Below are positions 9,723 through 17,761 of a stretch of DNA of 64,000 nucleotides, piece after piece. Location of the stretch: assembly GCA_964370835.1 (NCBI GenBank), contig CAYJLO010000001.1, forward strand, positions 62,001-126,000, in the 5' to 3' direction. The notes below the pieces were generated by a model. The model was not told the DNA's origin, made no database searches, and worked only from the letters and a program-made list of their open reading frames with translations. The stretch is from CAYJAD01 sp964370835 (GTDB taxonomy: Bacteria > Desulfobacterota > Desulfovibrionia > Desulfovibrionales > Desulfovibrionaceae). Position 1 is the first letter of the stretch, and each line of letters opens with the position of its first letter. The position numbers and the translations under genes were made by a program.

Positions 9723-10028
9723 TTATTTCTTCATGCTACGCTTAGAAGCTTTAATGGGGTTAACTTTAGCAGCCTTTTCTTTAGGCATAACTTGAACAAG
9801 ATGTTTATTCTCTTCAAAAAAAGCCTTGCAATCTATGCCAAGAGCATTAATTCTTTGCTCCATAAGCTTACGGTCGCTATTACGATTAGGGTCTGAAAAA
9901 TTACTGTCCACGTATCTTTCCACAGTTAAATACAGTCCGCGTTGATCTATGGCCAATAAATAAGGCTTATTATCTTCTTCAATAGGTTGAACAATCATTT
10001 CCTTTGCTGTTCCAAAACGTGTAATCAT
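9723..10028 (-). CDS. Small hypothetical protein, last gene of the ABC/DUF4857 operon
   Basis: A 101-residue soluble protein that I do not recognise. It has a mixed alpha/beta-looking N-terminal half (residues 1-60), one cysteine near 67, and a very basic C-terminal tail (residues 83-101 rich in Lys). No signal peptide or membrane segment. It begins 20 bp after the DUF4857-type gene and ends just before a terminator, so it is almost certainly co-transcribed with the transporter genes upstream. Confidence 0.7.
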   Translation of the reverse strand: MITRFGTAKEMIVQPIEEDNKPYLLAIDQRGLYLTVERYVDSNFSDPNRNSDRKLMEQRINALGIDCKAFFEENKHLVQVMPKEKAAKVNPIKASKRSMKK

Positions 10029-10048
10029 ACTTACCTACCTGTTAAACG

Positions 10049-11368
10049 TTAGTTTCTCTCTTTATATTGTTCCATTAATACCAATGGGATAAGCACATAT
10101 ATGCCAAAGCCCACTATAAAAAGGCCTTGTCTTGCAATTTTAGCCGTTCTATAGGCTCTAAAAGCAAATACATACACTAGAGCCAATAAAAGATTAAACA
10201 CAAGACCATAGCCAAGGTACTGTGAACTTATGGTAGCTTTAAACTGCCCCTTGGAGCTATGCAAATCCGTAATTGATAACGTGAAGGGGAAAATAATATC
10301 GGCCACTTGGGTAAGCGCGGTATCTTTGCTCATGCTCATTTGATGCACATACGAATGCAAAGGTTGTACACTGACGTCAAGATTTTCTGCATTGGCAAAG
10401 GCCACGGCATGAATATGTTTTGCATCAGAATACACCGCTGTCATGAACAAAGGGTCCATAATAAGTTTAAAATCCATATCCTGCGGCGTATAATCCTTGG
10501 TTGGAATATACGTTAAAGCAAAGCCTTTTTGGTGCATAAGGTACATGCGGTTTTGAGTATCCAAAACTAAACCAAGATATTTACGATCCTTAGCTTCAGC
10601 TATGACCATTTTTTGCGGTACAATATCCTTGGCAAAGGGCACCACTGCCACTTCAAGAATATTATTTCTGCGCACTAAATGAAAAGTCTTACCGGCGCTA
10701 TCCACCACAAAGGTGCCACCTTCAAAGGGCTTAAATGTGGTAAAATTACCCCACACGCCCGTTGCAGGAAAAGTAAATCCTTTCTCAGCCAAAGCCTTGG
10801 TGTAGGCTTGCGTTTGCTCAGCATCCACACCATTTAAATCGCTGTCGATGAATTCCAACTGTGTATCAGTAAAACGAATTCTGTCCGCCGGCAAAACCAA
10901 AGCCACCTGCCCAGGGTTTGCATCCATGAGCGGATAAATTTCCTCTTTATACACCTTATTGTCCAGAAGGCGCGATGGCATTTCAAATACGCGACGTTCG
11001 TTTTGAATGGCGACGCGATCAAGACTTTTTCCATGCAAGGTTAAGGGCAAAAGACCTCGCAATTCCATATTTCTGTAATAAATAAAGGGAATTTTTGCTT
11101 CAAACTCATTGCGCGTAAAATATTCACCTTTTTCATTTTTATAAACCACATCGGCGTGATGGTTTTCAGATTTTTCTTCTGCTTTTAGGTCTCGCTCAAG
11201 TAATTGCTCTGTGAATATCATATTATTATCCACAGGGCTGAAAAACATATGCGTTTTGTCCACTGTTTTCACAAATAGCAATTGATAAAACATGGGCAAA
11301 ATCCAAGCGAAAAAGCATATTCCTATAAAATACATGCATAATGTTGCCAAACGCGTTCTTATACTCAT
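10049..11368 (-). CDS. DUF4857-like membrane protein, partner of the ABC cassette
   Basis: A 439-residue protein with one TM helix near residues 12-33, a large extracytoplasmic domain (about 35-375) and two or three C-terminal helices (about 380-432). The layout fits my recollection of the DUF4857 family, which occurs beside ABC ATPases in metal-uptake loci; the match was not searched. I chose ATG at 11368 because it overlaps the TGA of the preceding gene as ATGA and has a GGTGGG-type site. An upstream GTG at 11377 is possible but poorly placed. Likely an ABC accessory or permease-like subunit. Function unknown. Confidence 0.7.
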   Translation of the reverse strand: MSIRTRLATLCMYFIGICFFAWILPMFYQLLFVKTVDKTHMFFSPVDNNMIFTEQLLERDLKAEEKSENHHADVVYKNEKGEYFTRNEFEAKIPFIYYRNMELRGLLPLTLHGKSLDRVAIQNERRVFEMPSRLLDNKVYKEEIYPLMDANPGQVALVLPADRIRFTDTQLEFIDSDLNGVDAEQTQAYTKALAEKGFTFPATGVWGNFTTFKPFEGGTFVVDSAGKTFHLVRRNNILEVAVVPFAKDIVPQKMVIAEAKDRKYLGLVLDTQNRMYLMHQKGFALTYIPTKDYTPQDMDFKLIMDPLFMTAVYSDAKHIHAVAFANAENLDVSVQPLHSYVHQMSMSKDTALTQVADIIFPFTLSITDLHSSKGQFKATISSQYLGYGLVFNLLLALVYVFAFRAYRTAKIARQGLFIVGFGIYVLIPLVLMEQYKERN

Positions 11369-12051
11369 GCTACCCACCTATTTCTGTAATCATCTGCAGA
11401 AAGGGCTATGCTATAGAACATGCATGGTAAAAGCAGAATGAAGAAAGGTAAAATATCCACATAATACCCAGTTTTTGTATATAAATACAAAGGAATGCAC
11501 AAACCAAAGTACACTATACCGGCTAAAATTTTACGTTTCAATTGCGGCTCTAGTAATACAAATGTTCCACCAAGGTAGGCGTAAAAACCGGCAATAAACC
11601 ACGGCAAAGTGGTCATTATGGCTGAAATACCCACTTCAGGAGGATAAAACTTCACAATACTCATATACAACACCAAAGCATCGCATACAAAGACAAAGCC
11701 CAAGAAAAGCATGCCAAATAACGCATGCAAAAGAACAATGAAGCTGGAATCACACGGAGCATGCAAAGCAATGCGAATTCTGCCGTCGCGCATTTCCTGA
11801 AGGAATTGGAACAAGCAATACACCACTGCTGTAATAAAGGGGATAAACATCATATCGCCATAAGGGATCTGCCCCAAATTCACCGTGCGATACCACACAA
11901 CCTCTGAGTGGTCTTGCATGAAAAGCCTGCGCAATGTGATGAAGTTCCACAGCATATACAGCATATTTGCTGCAAAAAGTGCAATCATCATATGACGTGT
12001 TTTCACGCTTTCTTTATAAAATACCGCAGAAAAAGCTGCTGCAACGCGCAT
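11365..12051 (-). CDS. ABC transporter membrane subunit (putative)
   Basis: A 228-residue polytopic membrane protein with six predicted hydrophobic segments and no recognised signature. It starts three bases after the ATPase stop codon, with GGAGG upstream of ATG 12051, and its TGA overlaps the ATG of the next gene. This tight coupling makes it the obvious permease for the ATPase encoded at 12052-12960. The organisation resembles ABC-2-type export or efflux systems rather than binding-protein importers. Substrate unknown. Confidence 0.75.
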   Translation of the reverse strand: MRVAAAFSAVFYKESVKTRHMMIALFAANMLYMLWNFITLRRLFMQDHSEVVWYRTVNLGQIPYGDMMFIPFITAVVYCLFQFLQEMRDGRIRIALHAPCDSSFIVLLHALFGMLFLGFVFVCDALVLYMSIVKFYPPEVGISAIMTTLPWFIAGFYAYLGGTFVLLEPQLKRKILAGIVYFGLCIPLYLYTKTGYYVDILPFFILLLPCMFYSIALSADDYRNRWVA

Positions 12052-12960
12052 TTAATACCTCCCCGTAAAGCCGATGAAAGCATCTTCCATGTTCATACAA
12101 ACTTGTTGCATGGATAAGGTATCCAGCGAATATTGCTTAAAAATTTCTTGTAATTTCGTGGGATCTACGTAGAAAAAGAGCTCTACAAAGTCTTTATGCC
12201 ACTCCACATTAACCAAAATATCTTGCGGAATTTTAGCTAAGTTATCTTTAAAGGCTTCTTCATTGGATGGACGCTGCATCTTATAGCACGTGAAATTCTT
12301 AATAAATTCTGCCAATGAGGTTTGGTGAGCCATTTTATGGCGACGCATAAATACGGTATCATCCACAAAGCGTTCCATATCTTGAATTACATGGGAAGTG
12401 ATGATGGTGGTATGTTCACCATCGCGTAAATTTTCGCACAGATAATCAATAAATAAACGACGATAGCCTGCATCCAAGCCCATGGAGTAATCATCTAGAA
12501 TCAACAATTCCGGATCTTGCGCCAAGGTAAGACCCAATACCACTTGCGAGCGCTGACCTTCGCTCATATGCGCAATACGATGACTCTTGGGCAAGCCCAG
12601 CAAATCTACCAAGTTATAAAAACGCTCTGGCTTCCACTTGGGATAAAATTGGCGCGTATATTTTTCTATTTGTTCAATGCTAAAAAACTGATAGGCAAGG
12701 TGCTTTTCAAAAAGAAGTCCTACCCTTGCACGAGTTGCAGGGCAAATGGCATGTGCTGGTTCACCAAAAATTTTGCAAACACCACCACTGGGGCGTAAAA
12801 ACCCCATAAGAATTTGAATAAGCGTGGTTTTACCCACACCATTCTTACCAAGTAAGGCGCACACACGCCCTTTTTCGATGGTCAAATTTAAACCATTATA
12901 CAATTCACGCCTTCCATAATTATGGCGCAAATTTTCTATGGTTACAGGATCTTGATTCAT
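12052..12960 (-). CDS. ABC transporter ATPase with altered catalytic motif
   Basis: A 302-residue nucleotide-binding subunit. Walker A is GKNGVGKTT (about residues 38-46), the signature is MSEGQRSQV in place of LSGGQ, Walker B is LLILDD, and the H-loop is TSH. The residue after the Walker B aspartate, normally the catalytic Glu, is Asp here (LILDDYSMGLD), which may slow ATP hydrolysis. A C-terminal extension of about 90 residues follows the core, as in some YtrB/CcmA-like ATPases. It is the first gene of a four-gene minus-strand block and starts 41 bp after the small periplasmic protein gene. Probable role in metal-related transport by context only. Confidence 0.85.
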   Translation of the reverse strand: MNQDPVTIENLRHNYGRRELYNGLNLTIEKGRVCALLGKNGVGKTTLIQILMGFLRPSGGVCKIFGEPAHAICPATRARVGLLFEKHLAYQFFSIEQIEKYTRQFYPKWKPERFYNLVDLLGLPKSHRIAHMSEGQRSQVVLGLTLAQDPELLILDDYSMGLDAGYRRLFIDYLCENLRDGEHTTIITSHVIQDMERFVDDTVFMRRHKMAHQTSLAEFIKNFTCYKMQRPSNEEAFKDNLAKIPQDILVNVEWHKDFVELFFYVDPTKLQEIFKQYSLDTLSMQQVCMNMEDAFIGFTGRY

Positions 12961-13000
12961 AATATTATTCCAATATGTAGTGATGGAAACTTACAATTTT

Positions 13001-13318
13001 TTAACGAACAATGCTTTCGCCGGGAATTTCCACAGAATGACCGGAACCACCATTAAAGAGAACGCTAAAATCCTGCTGAGGACGTGGTAAAACCACTTCA
13101 CTATCGGCATTAAGCTGTGCTTCTTGTAAAATATTTCCGGAAGAATCTTTCACTACAATGCTAATACCTGTGGCAGAAGAACCATCAGAAAAACCACCTT
13201 GGCAAGTGAACGTACCATCGGCATTGTCAAAGCAATTTAGCAAAGCACTATGCGCCATGGCGTTGCCAACTAAACCAAGAAAAACGCAACAAATCACAGC
13301 TAAAAACATCTTTTTCAT
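13001..13318 (-). CDS. Small periplasmic protein with predicted N-terminal His (paralogue 1)
   Basis: A 105-residue precursor. ATG at 13318 was chosen over 13360 because GAGGA lies just upstream and the signal peptide starts here. A signal peptide (1-22) ends in AMA, giving a mature protein that begins His-Ser. Two cysteines (29, 39) could form a disulfide, and a second histidine lies in a Gly-His-Ser turn (94). The rest looks like a small beta-sandwich. It is clearly paralogous to the protein at 14300-14617, with His23, Cys29, Cys39 and His94 at identical positions. I do not recognise the family; an N-terminal-His metal site is inferred. Confidence 0.8.
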   Translation of the reverse strand: MKKMFLAVICCVFLGLVGNAMAHSALLNCFDNADGTFTCQGGFSDGSSATGISIVVKDSSGNILQEAQLNADSEVVLPRPQQDFSVLFNGGSGHSVEIPGESIVR

Positions 13319-13385
13319 AACATCCTCTATTCTCATAAAACGATAACTTTTCACATACACAGCGTACGCAAAACATACACAAAAT

Positions 13386-13415
13386 AAAAAAAGGGGAGCA
13401 AAACTCCCCCTTTTT
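13386..13415 (-). terminator. Terminator after the DUF4198 gene
   Basis: GGGGAG and CTCCCC form a stem flanked by A- and T-runs (13388-13415), just downstream of the DUF4198 gene on the minus strand. It separates or attenuates transcription into the small-protein/ABC block. Confidence 0.85.
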
Positions 13416-13424
13416 AAGTAAGTG

Positions 13425-14252
13425 CTATTTCATGTCGTAAGCTTGTACCCAGATAACTGCATCTTGGGAAAGCTCTTTGCCTTTATATTCTTTGTCTGGG
13501 CCTACGCCAAGAGCTGCAAAGCCCCACCAGCCGGCTTTGGCAAGACCAAAGGTGATGATGCCATTTTCGTCAGCAATAATGGTTTGTGTCACAAGAGCGC
13601 CATTGGGATATGTCACGGAAGACTTTTCTGCCAAGGTGTTCGTCTTTAAGTCAGGGGCATGACCCATGAATTCAACTTCTACTTCAGCGCCAGGAACAGG
13701 TTTGCCACCGGACAATACTTGACCTTGGAACACATTGCCAGTCCAGGTGGCATAAGGCTTAATCATGGGCACGATTTCGCAAGGTAAGCCCACAGGCTCA
13801 TTCCAAATGGTGGGCACGCCGCCTACGTTGGCAACAAGCTTAGTAATTTGTTGCATGTACACGTCTTCTTCTTTTTCAAGATAGTAGCCTGGTACCATAA
13901 CAAATACATAGTCACCGATGGAGCGGATTTCCTTTCTGGGGATAAGAGCTGCATAAGCAGGTGCGCTGGAACCTGGATTTTTCCAAGTGATTTCTTTGAG
14001 GTGCTTTTTCATATCAAGCTTTTGAGGAGCATTTTCACCGCGCTTGTACACAGCGTAAAACTCATTGATACCACCCATATCCATCATATGTCCGGCTTCT
14101 GCTGGGTGCGTAAAGACAATACGCATATCCATATCAGCAGCTTTTTCCATATCAGTTTTAGGTGTATACATCATTTGAAAGTGTGCATCCGCAGGTGCAG
14201 CCATGGTCAAAGCAGCGAAAAGGCCAAAAGAAGCTAGTGCAAGTTTTTTCAT
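13425..14252 (-). CDS. DUF4198 periplasmic metal-uptake-associated protein
   Basis: A 275-residue precursor with signal peptide 1-23 (ending ADA) and a mature N-terminus His-Phe-Gln. The overall pattern (N-terminal beta-rich domain, then a second Ig-like domain with the GKPVPGAEVEVE motif near 185) fits DUF4198, described as a periplasmic component of cobalt/nickel-type uptake systems. Histidine- and methionine-rich stretches (HPAEAGHMMDMGG, about 56-68) could bind metal. ATG at 14252 (MKKLALAS) follows GGAG; the in-frame ATG four codons upstream has no site. Lying between feoB and the ABC block, it probably works in iron or other metal acquisition. Confidence 0.82.
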   Translation of the reverse strand: MKKLALASFGLFAALTMAAPADAHFQMMYTPKTDMEKAADMDMRIVFTHPAEAGHMMDMGGINEFYAVYKRGENAPQKLDMKKHLKEITWKNPGSSAPAYAALIPRKEIRSIGDYVFVMVPGYYLEKEEDVYMQQITKLVANVGGVPTIWNEPVGLPCEIVPMIKPYATWTGNVFQGQVLSGGKPVPGAEVEVEFMGHAPDLKTNTLAEKSSVTYPNGALVTQTIIADENGIITFGLAKAGWWGFAALGVGPDKEYKGKELSQDAVIWVQAYDMK

Positions 14253-14299
14253 CTTAATCTCCAAAAAAGTTAAAAAAAGTTAAACCGTTAAGAACCGTC

Positions 14300-14617
14300 T
14301 TATTCAACGATTTTATCGCCGCTTACATTGATGGAGTGACCTTCGCCGGCATCCATTTCCATGGAGTATGCACCAGCAGGCTTTTTAATAGTAACTTCAC
14401 TATTGGCATCCATGCTAAGGGTTTCAAGAACTGCACCTGAACCGTCTTTCACATATACTTTCACGCCAGAAGCAGAAGAACCATCAGAAAAACCGCCTTG
14501 ACACGTTACAGTGCCATCACCATTGTCAAAGCAATCAAAGATGGGACTGTGTGCAAATGCCATGGCTGGAATGCTTAACAAAGCCACTGCCAACAATACT
14601 AATAAACTCTTTTTCAT
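14300..14617 (-). CDS. Small periplasmic protein with predicted N-terminal His (paralogue 2)
   Basis: A 105-residue precursor with signal peptide 1-22 (ending AFA) and mature N-terminus His-Ser-Pro. Cys29, Cys39 and His94 (in GEGHS) match the paralogue at 13001-13318, and the block CQGGFSDGSSA is nearly identical. I selected ATG 14617, six bases after GGAGG; a slightly upstream ATG abuts the GGAGG itself. It lies 75 bp downstream of feoB in the same direction. Family unknown; probable metal-binding or metal-sensing partner of the Feo/DUF4198 system. Confidence 0.8.
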   Translation of the reverse strand: MKKSLLVLLAVALLSIPAMAFAHSPIFDCFDNGDGTVTCQGGFSDGSSASGVKVYVKDGSGAVLETLSMDANSEVTIKKPAGAYSMEMDAGEGHSINVSGDKIVE

Positions 14618-14692
14618 ATTCATCCTCCGATATATTTTTTGCAAAAAAATGCGTTTTGCTTAAAGAACAAGACCGTAACCATTACCATACGA

Positions 14693-17149
14693 TCAAAGTT
14701 TCTTTTCCCCTCTATACGAAGGTAAGAAACCAAATATCACCACAATTCCCAAACAAATGGCATAGAAAGTCCACATGGCTTGCAGACCGGTTAATCCCAA
14801 GAGCTTACCACCGCTAAAGACGAAGGTGGCCACAATAAGACCAATGGTCATTTGGAAAAGAATGGAGAAAATCATCCACTTTGTAGACCCCGTTTGTGCA
14901 CGCACCATCATGGAAGCGGGCAAGCAAGGAGGATACAGTGACATGAAAAGCATGAGAGCTAAGGCATGCAAAGGAGTAAAGCCAAAGGTCTCAAAGTTTT
15001 TACCAGGAGTGTTCCCTTCAAAGCCATACAAGGCGCCTAAAGTGGCGGCACTATTTTCTTTGGCTGCAAGGGCCGACAAAAGTGCCACATTCATGCGCCA
15101 GTCAAAGCCAGCACCGGCGGTGATAAATTCAATGGATTTACCAGCCGCACCAAGATAGCTATTTTCAAAGCGTTCTTGACGAATGTTACGGCGCAAGGTC
15201 TTTCTCTTGCTATCAAGGGTACGCAAAGCACCGGCAAGTTTTCTACCGTCTTTGCCTTTACGCAATACTATGGAAGCATACATGGGCGAATCTTTGAGCG
15301 CGGCTTCGTTTATTTTTGTGGCCTCATCTTGAGTCACGCCTTGTTTGCTTTTGCGTAAAGCATCTTGGTAGCGAATGAGTGGTAAGATATCATCCTTGGT
15401 GAATTTACCAGCAAAGGTGCTCGCTTCAATGTTTTGCATGAAAGCGTCTTCAATTTTGGCTTGCTCACCCTCATAATAAGCCATGCGCTCATCATTAAGA
15501 CCGGGAAAGGATACCAAGGCAAATACCACTGTGGACACTGCCACAACAATGGTAAGAATACGCTTAATGAATGTCCAAATGCGCAAGAAGGTTTCTTGTA
15601 ACACATTGCGGAAAATGGGCATATGATAGGATGGAAGCTCAATAATAAAGGGTGCTGCCGGACGCGAACGTAGCACAGTCCAGTTGAGTATTTTGGACAC
15701 AATAAGTGCCATGAGCAAGGTGATGGTACCCATGAAGAACATGGCACTGCCAGCTTCTGCCGCAAAAAAACCACTTACTAACAGTAGATATAAAGGGACT
15801 TTAGCAAGGCAGTTCATCATGGGAACAACTAAAATCGTACTAAAACGCGCCCTTTCGTCGGGAATGGCCTTGGTAGCCACTACACCAGGAATGGCACAAC
15901 CACCCACGTAGACACCGCCCAAGATAAGGGGCAAAGTAGACTGCCCATGCAAACCAAAAGAGCTGAAAATTTTATCTAAAATAAAAGCAATACGCGCTAA
16001 ATACCCGCTTCCTTCCAAAATATACACAAAGGAGAACATCAAAAAGAAGATGGGGATATAGTTGAGCACTGCCGTCACGCTTTTTACCACCCACTCCACT
16101 AAAGAGCGGAATAAGGTATCTTCCAAGAAGCCTTGATGTGGTAAAACAGAGCTTATGAAGCTTTCAAGGGATGCCCAAATGGGCCAAACCTGTGCGGCAA
16201 GAATATTACCATAAGTTACTGATATATGATAGAAAGCAAAAAGAACACCCAAAAGAACGATGGGCCCCATGATACGATGGCACGCCACAGCGTCCACCTT
16301 TTCCGTGAAGGAAGGTCCTTGCTTTTCTTTCTTTACTTTCACCACAAGATCACATAGGCGACGAGCTTCAGCATGACGCGTGGCAGCAATATGTGCCACA
16401 GGCACGGTGGATATATTTTCACGAACTTTACGTGTAAGTTCATCGGTCAAGGTAAAAAGGCTTTCCGCATTGCCATTGACTTCACGCAAGGTATCCTGCA
16501 CAGCGGAATCTTCCTCAAAAAGCTTCACAGAAAGCCAACGCTTGGGGTAAGCAACTTTTTCGCTTATCTCTTCTGCTTGAGCAGAAAGCAATGTTATAGA
16601 ATCTTCTAAGCTACCATAGTTCAAGGCAAAGTCACTCACTGGAGCTTCATCGTTAAGATACGTTTCCAATAATTGCAAAATACGTTGTCGGCCTTCTGTC
16701 TTAGAGTTGGTGGCCTGCATGGGAACAACCGGAATGCCAAGCTCTTGAGAAAGCGCATCTATATCAATGCTTAAGCCTCTTCTTTTGGCCACATCCATCA
16801 TGTTCAGCACCAAAATAACGGGACGGCCCATTTCTAAGAGCTGCAAGGTGAAATATAAGCCTTTATCTAAAGAGGAGGCGTCCACCACGGCAAGAACAAC
16901 CTGCGGATGCTCACATAAAATAAAATCACGTGCAGCCATCTCTTCCGGTGAATAAGAGGTGAAAGCATAAGTTCCCGGTAAGTCCACCACGGAAATTTTT
17001 TCATCGCCAATGGTACAATACCCTGCCAGCTTTTCTACAGTTACACCGGGATAGTTGGCCACATATTGGCGCGCACCCGTTAACAAGTTAAACAGCGTTG
17101 ATTTACCGCAATTGGGCTGCCCTGCCAGGGCAATAACCTTACGAGACAT
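14693..17149 (-). CDS. feoB: Ferrous iron transport protein B
   Basis: GTPase-coupled Fe(II) importer of the inner membrane, 818 residues from ATG 17149. The N-terminal G domain has G1 GQPNCGKS (about 10-17), switch I NYPGVTVEK, G3 DLPGTY and G4 NMMD. Two Gate regions follow with many TM helices and the motif GGVYVGGCAIPG. A charged loop of over 100 residues (about 560-690) separates the helices before LLSALAAKENSAATLG, the usual late FeoB motif. Translation from a TTG at 17158 is possible, but ATG 17149 has AAAGG at the right distance. It overlaps the end of feoA by 11 bp. Confidence 0.96.
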   Translation of the reverse strand: MSRKVIALAGQPNCGKSTLFNLLTGARQYVANYPGVTVEKLAGYCTIGDEKISVVDLPGTYAFTSYSPEEMAARDFILCEHPQVVLAVVDASSLDKGLYFTLQLLEMGRPVILVLNMMDVAKRRGLSIDIDALSQELGIPVVPMQATNSKTEGRQRILQLLETYLNDEAPVSDFALNYGSLEDSITLLSAQAEEISEKVAYPKRWLSVKLFEEDSAVQDTLREVNGNAESLFTLTDELTRKVRENISTVPVAHIAATRHAEARRLCDLVVKVKKEKQGPSFTEKVDAVACHRIMGPIVLLGVLFAFYHISVTYGNILAAQVWPIWASLESFISSVLPHQGFLEDTLFRSLVEWVVKSVTAVLNYIPIFFLMFSFVYILEGSGYLARIAFILDKIFSSFGLHGQSTLPLILGGVYVGGCAIPGVVATKAIPDERARFSTILVVPMMNCLAKVPLYLLLVSGFFAAEAGSAMFFMGTITLLMALIVSKILNWTVLRSRPAAPFIIELPSYHMPIFRNVLQETFLRIWTFIKRILTIVVAVSTVVFALVSFPGLNDERMAYYEGEQAKIEDAFMQNIEASTFAGKFTKDDILPLIRYQDALRKSKQGVTQDEATKINEAALKDSPMYASIVLRKGKDGRKLAGALRTLDSKRKTLRRNIRQERFENSYLGAAGKSIEFITAGAGFDWRMNVALLSALAAKENSAATLGALYGFEGNTPGKNFETFGFTPLHALALMLFMSLYPPCLPASMMVRAQTGSTKWMIFSILFQMTIGLIVATFVFSGGKLLGLTGLQAMWTFYAICLGIVVIFGFLPSYRGEKKL

Positions 17150-17369
17150 AGGGTTCAACCTTTACATATTTAGCTTCAGATTTACGCAACACAACATGAT
17201 AATTGCCGATTTGTACCTGAATGGGGTCTGCCAAAGGAGCGGTTCTAATGAATGTAATTTTTGTGCCGGGACAAAGACCTAAATCGTATAACCTCTGCCG
17301 TAACGACCCATCCACGGAAACATCGGTCACCATAAGCTCCGTCGAGCTGTTAATATCGTTTAACGTCAT
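17139..17369 (-). CDS. feoA: Ferrous iron transport protein A
   Basis: A 76-residue cytoplasmic SH3-like protein that supports FeoB. It has the family pattern LRQRLYDLGLCPGTKI (about 27-42), then a beta-rich end with LRKSEAKYV. ATG at 17369 sits five bases after AGGAG; a GTG two codons upstream lacks a site. The stop codon overlaps the feoB start, so the two are translationally coupled. The promoter at 17444-17472 carries a Fur-like box. Confidence 0.94.
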   Translation of the reverse strand: MTLNDINSSTELMVTDVSVDGSLRQRLYDLGLCPGTKITFIRTAPLADPIQVQIGNYHVVLRKSEAKYVKVEPYVS

Positions 17370-17443
17370 CCTCACTCCTCTTTTATGCCAGCATTAATAG
17401 TATACTATGTGACTGTTCCATAAAAGAACTCGCCACGGCACGG

Positions 17444-17472
17444 AATATGCCATTAATGAAATCAATTGTCAA
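17444..17472 (-). promoter_or_regulatory. feoA promoter with Fur-like box
   Basis: On the minus strand TTGACA (17472-17467) and CATATT (17449-17444) are 17 nt apart. The interval 17452-17470 matches the 19-bp Fur consensus at 12 positions by my count, including the core AATGA. Its position between -35 and -10 is the usual place for iron-Fur repression of feo genes. The start codon lies about 75 bp downstream. Confidence 0.55.
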
Positions 17473-17550
17473 TTCCATCCCTGCGATAATTTTTTCCCCT
17501 CTCCAAACAACAATACATATCTCTTTTCAACATGTTAACAAAACAAGCAG

Positions 17551-17650
17551 ATGTAAACATATTGTTATCTGTTAGCAAAATTAATATAACTTGCCACACA
17601 TTGACAGTGGCACTACAAGTAACTGCTTGCTTTTGAATGTAACTTTCAAT
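17551..17650 (+). promoter_or_regulatory. Upstream control region of the TonB receptor, copy 1 of a duplicated element
   Basis: This 100-bp stretch aligns without gaps to 20151-20250 (71 of 100 identical by hand count). The strongest blocks are TGTAAACATATT (17552-17563) and TTTTGAATGTAAC (17631-17643). The second contains the imperfect palindrome TGAATGT-A-ACTTTCA (17634-17648), which is perfect in the other copy. It ends about 114 bp before the receptor start and probably binds a transcription factor. It does not match the Fur consensus. Confidence 0.55.
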
Positions 17651-17761
17651 TTGATTTATGAATTCTTTAGCGCGCTTTAAAAGAGAAAAAATTATGAATA
17701 GAATAAATTACATACAAGAGCTTTAAACACTACATTTTTTTCGAAGAAGGAAGGTTTTATC

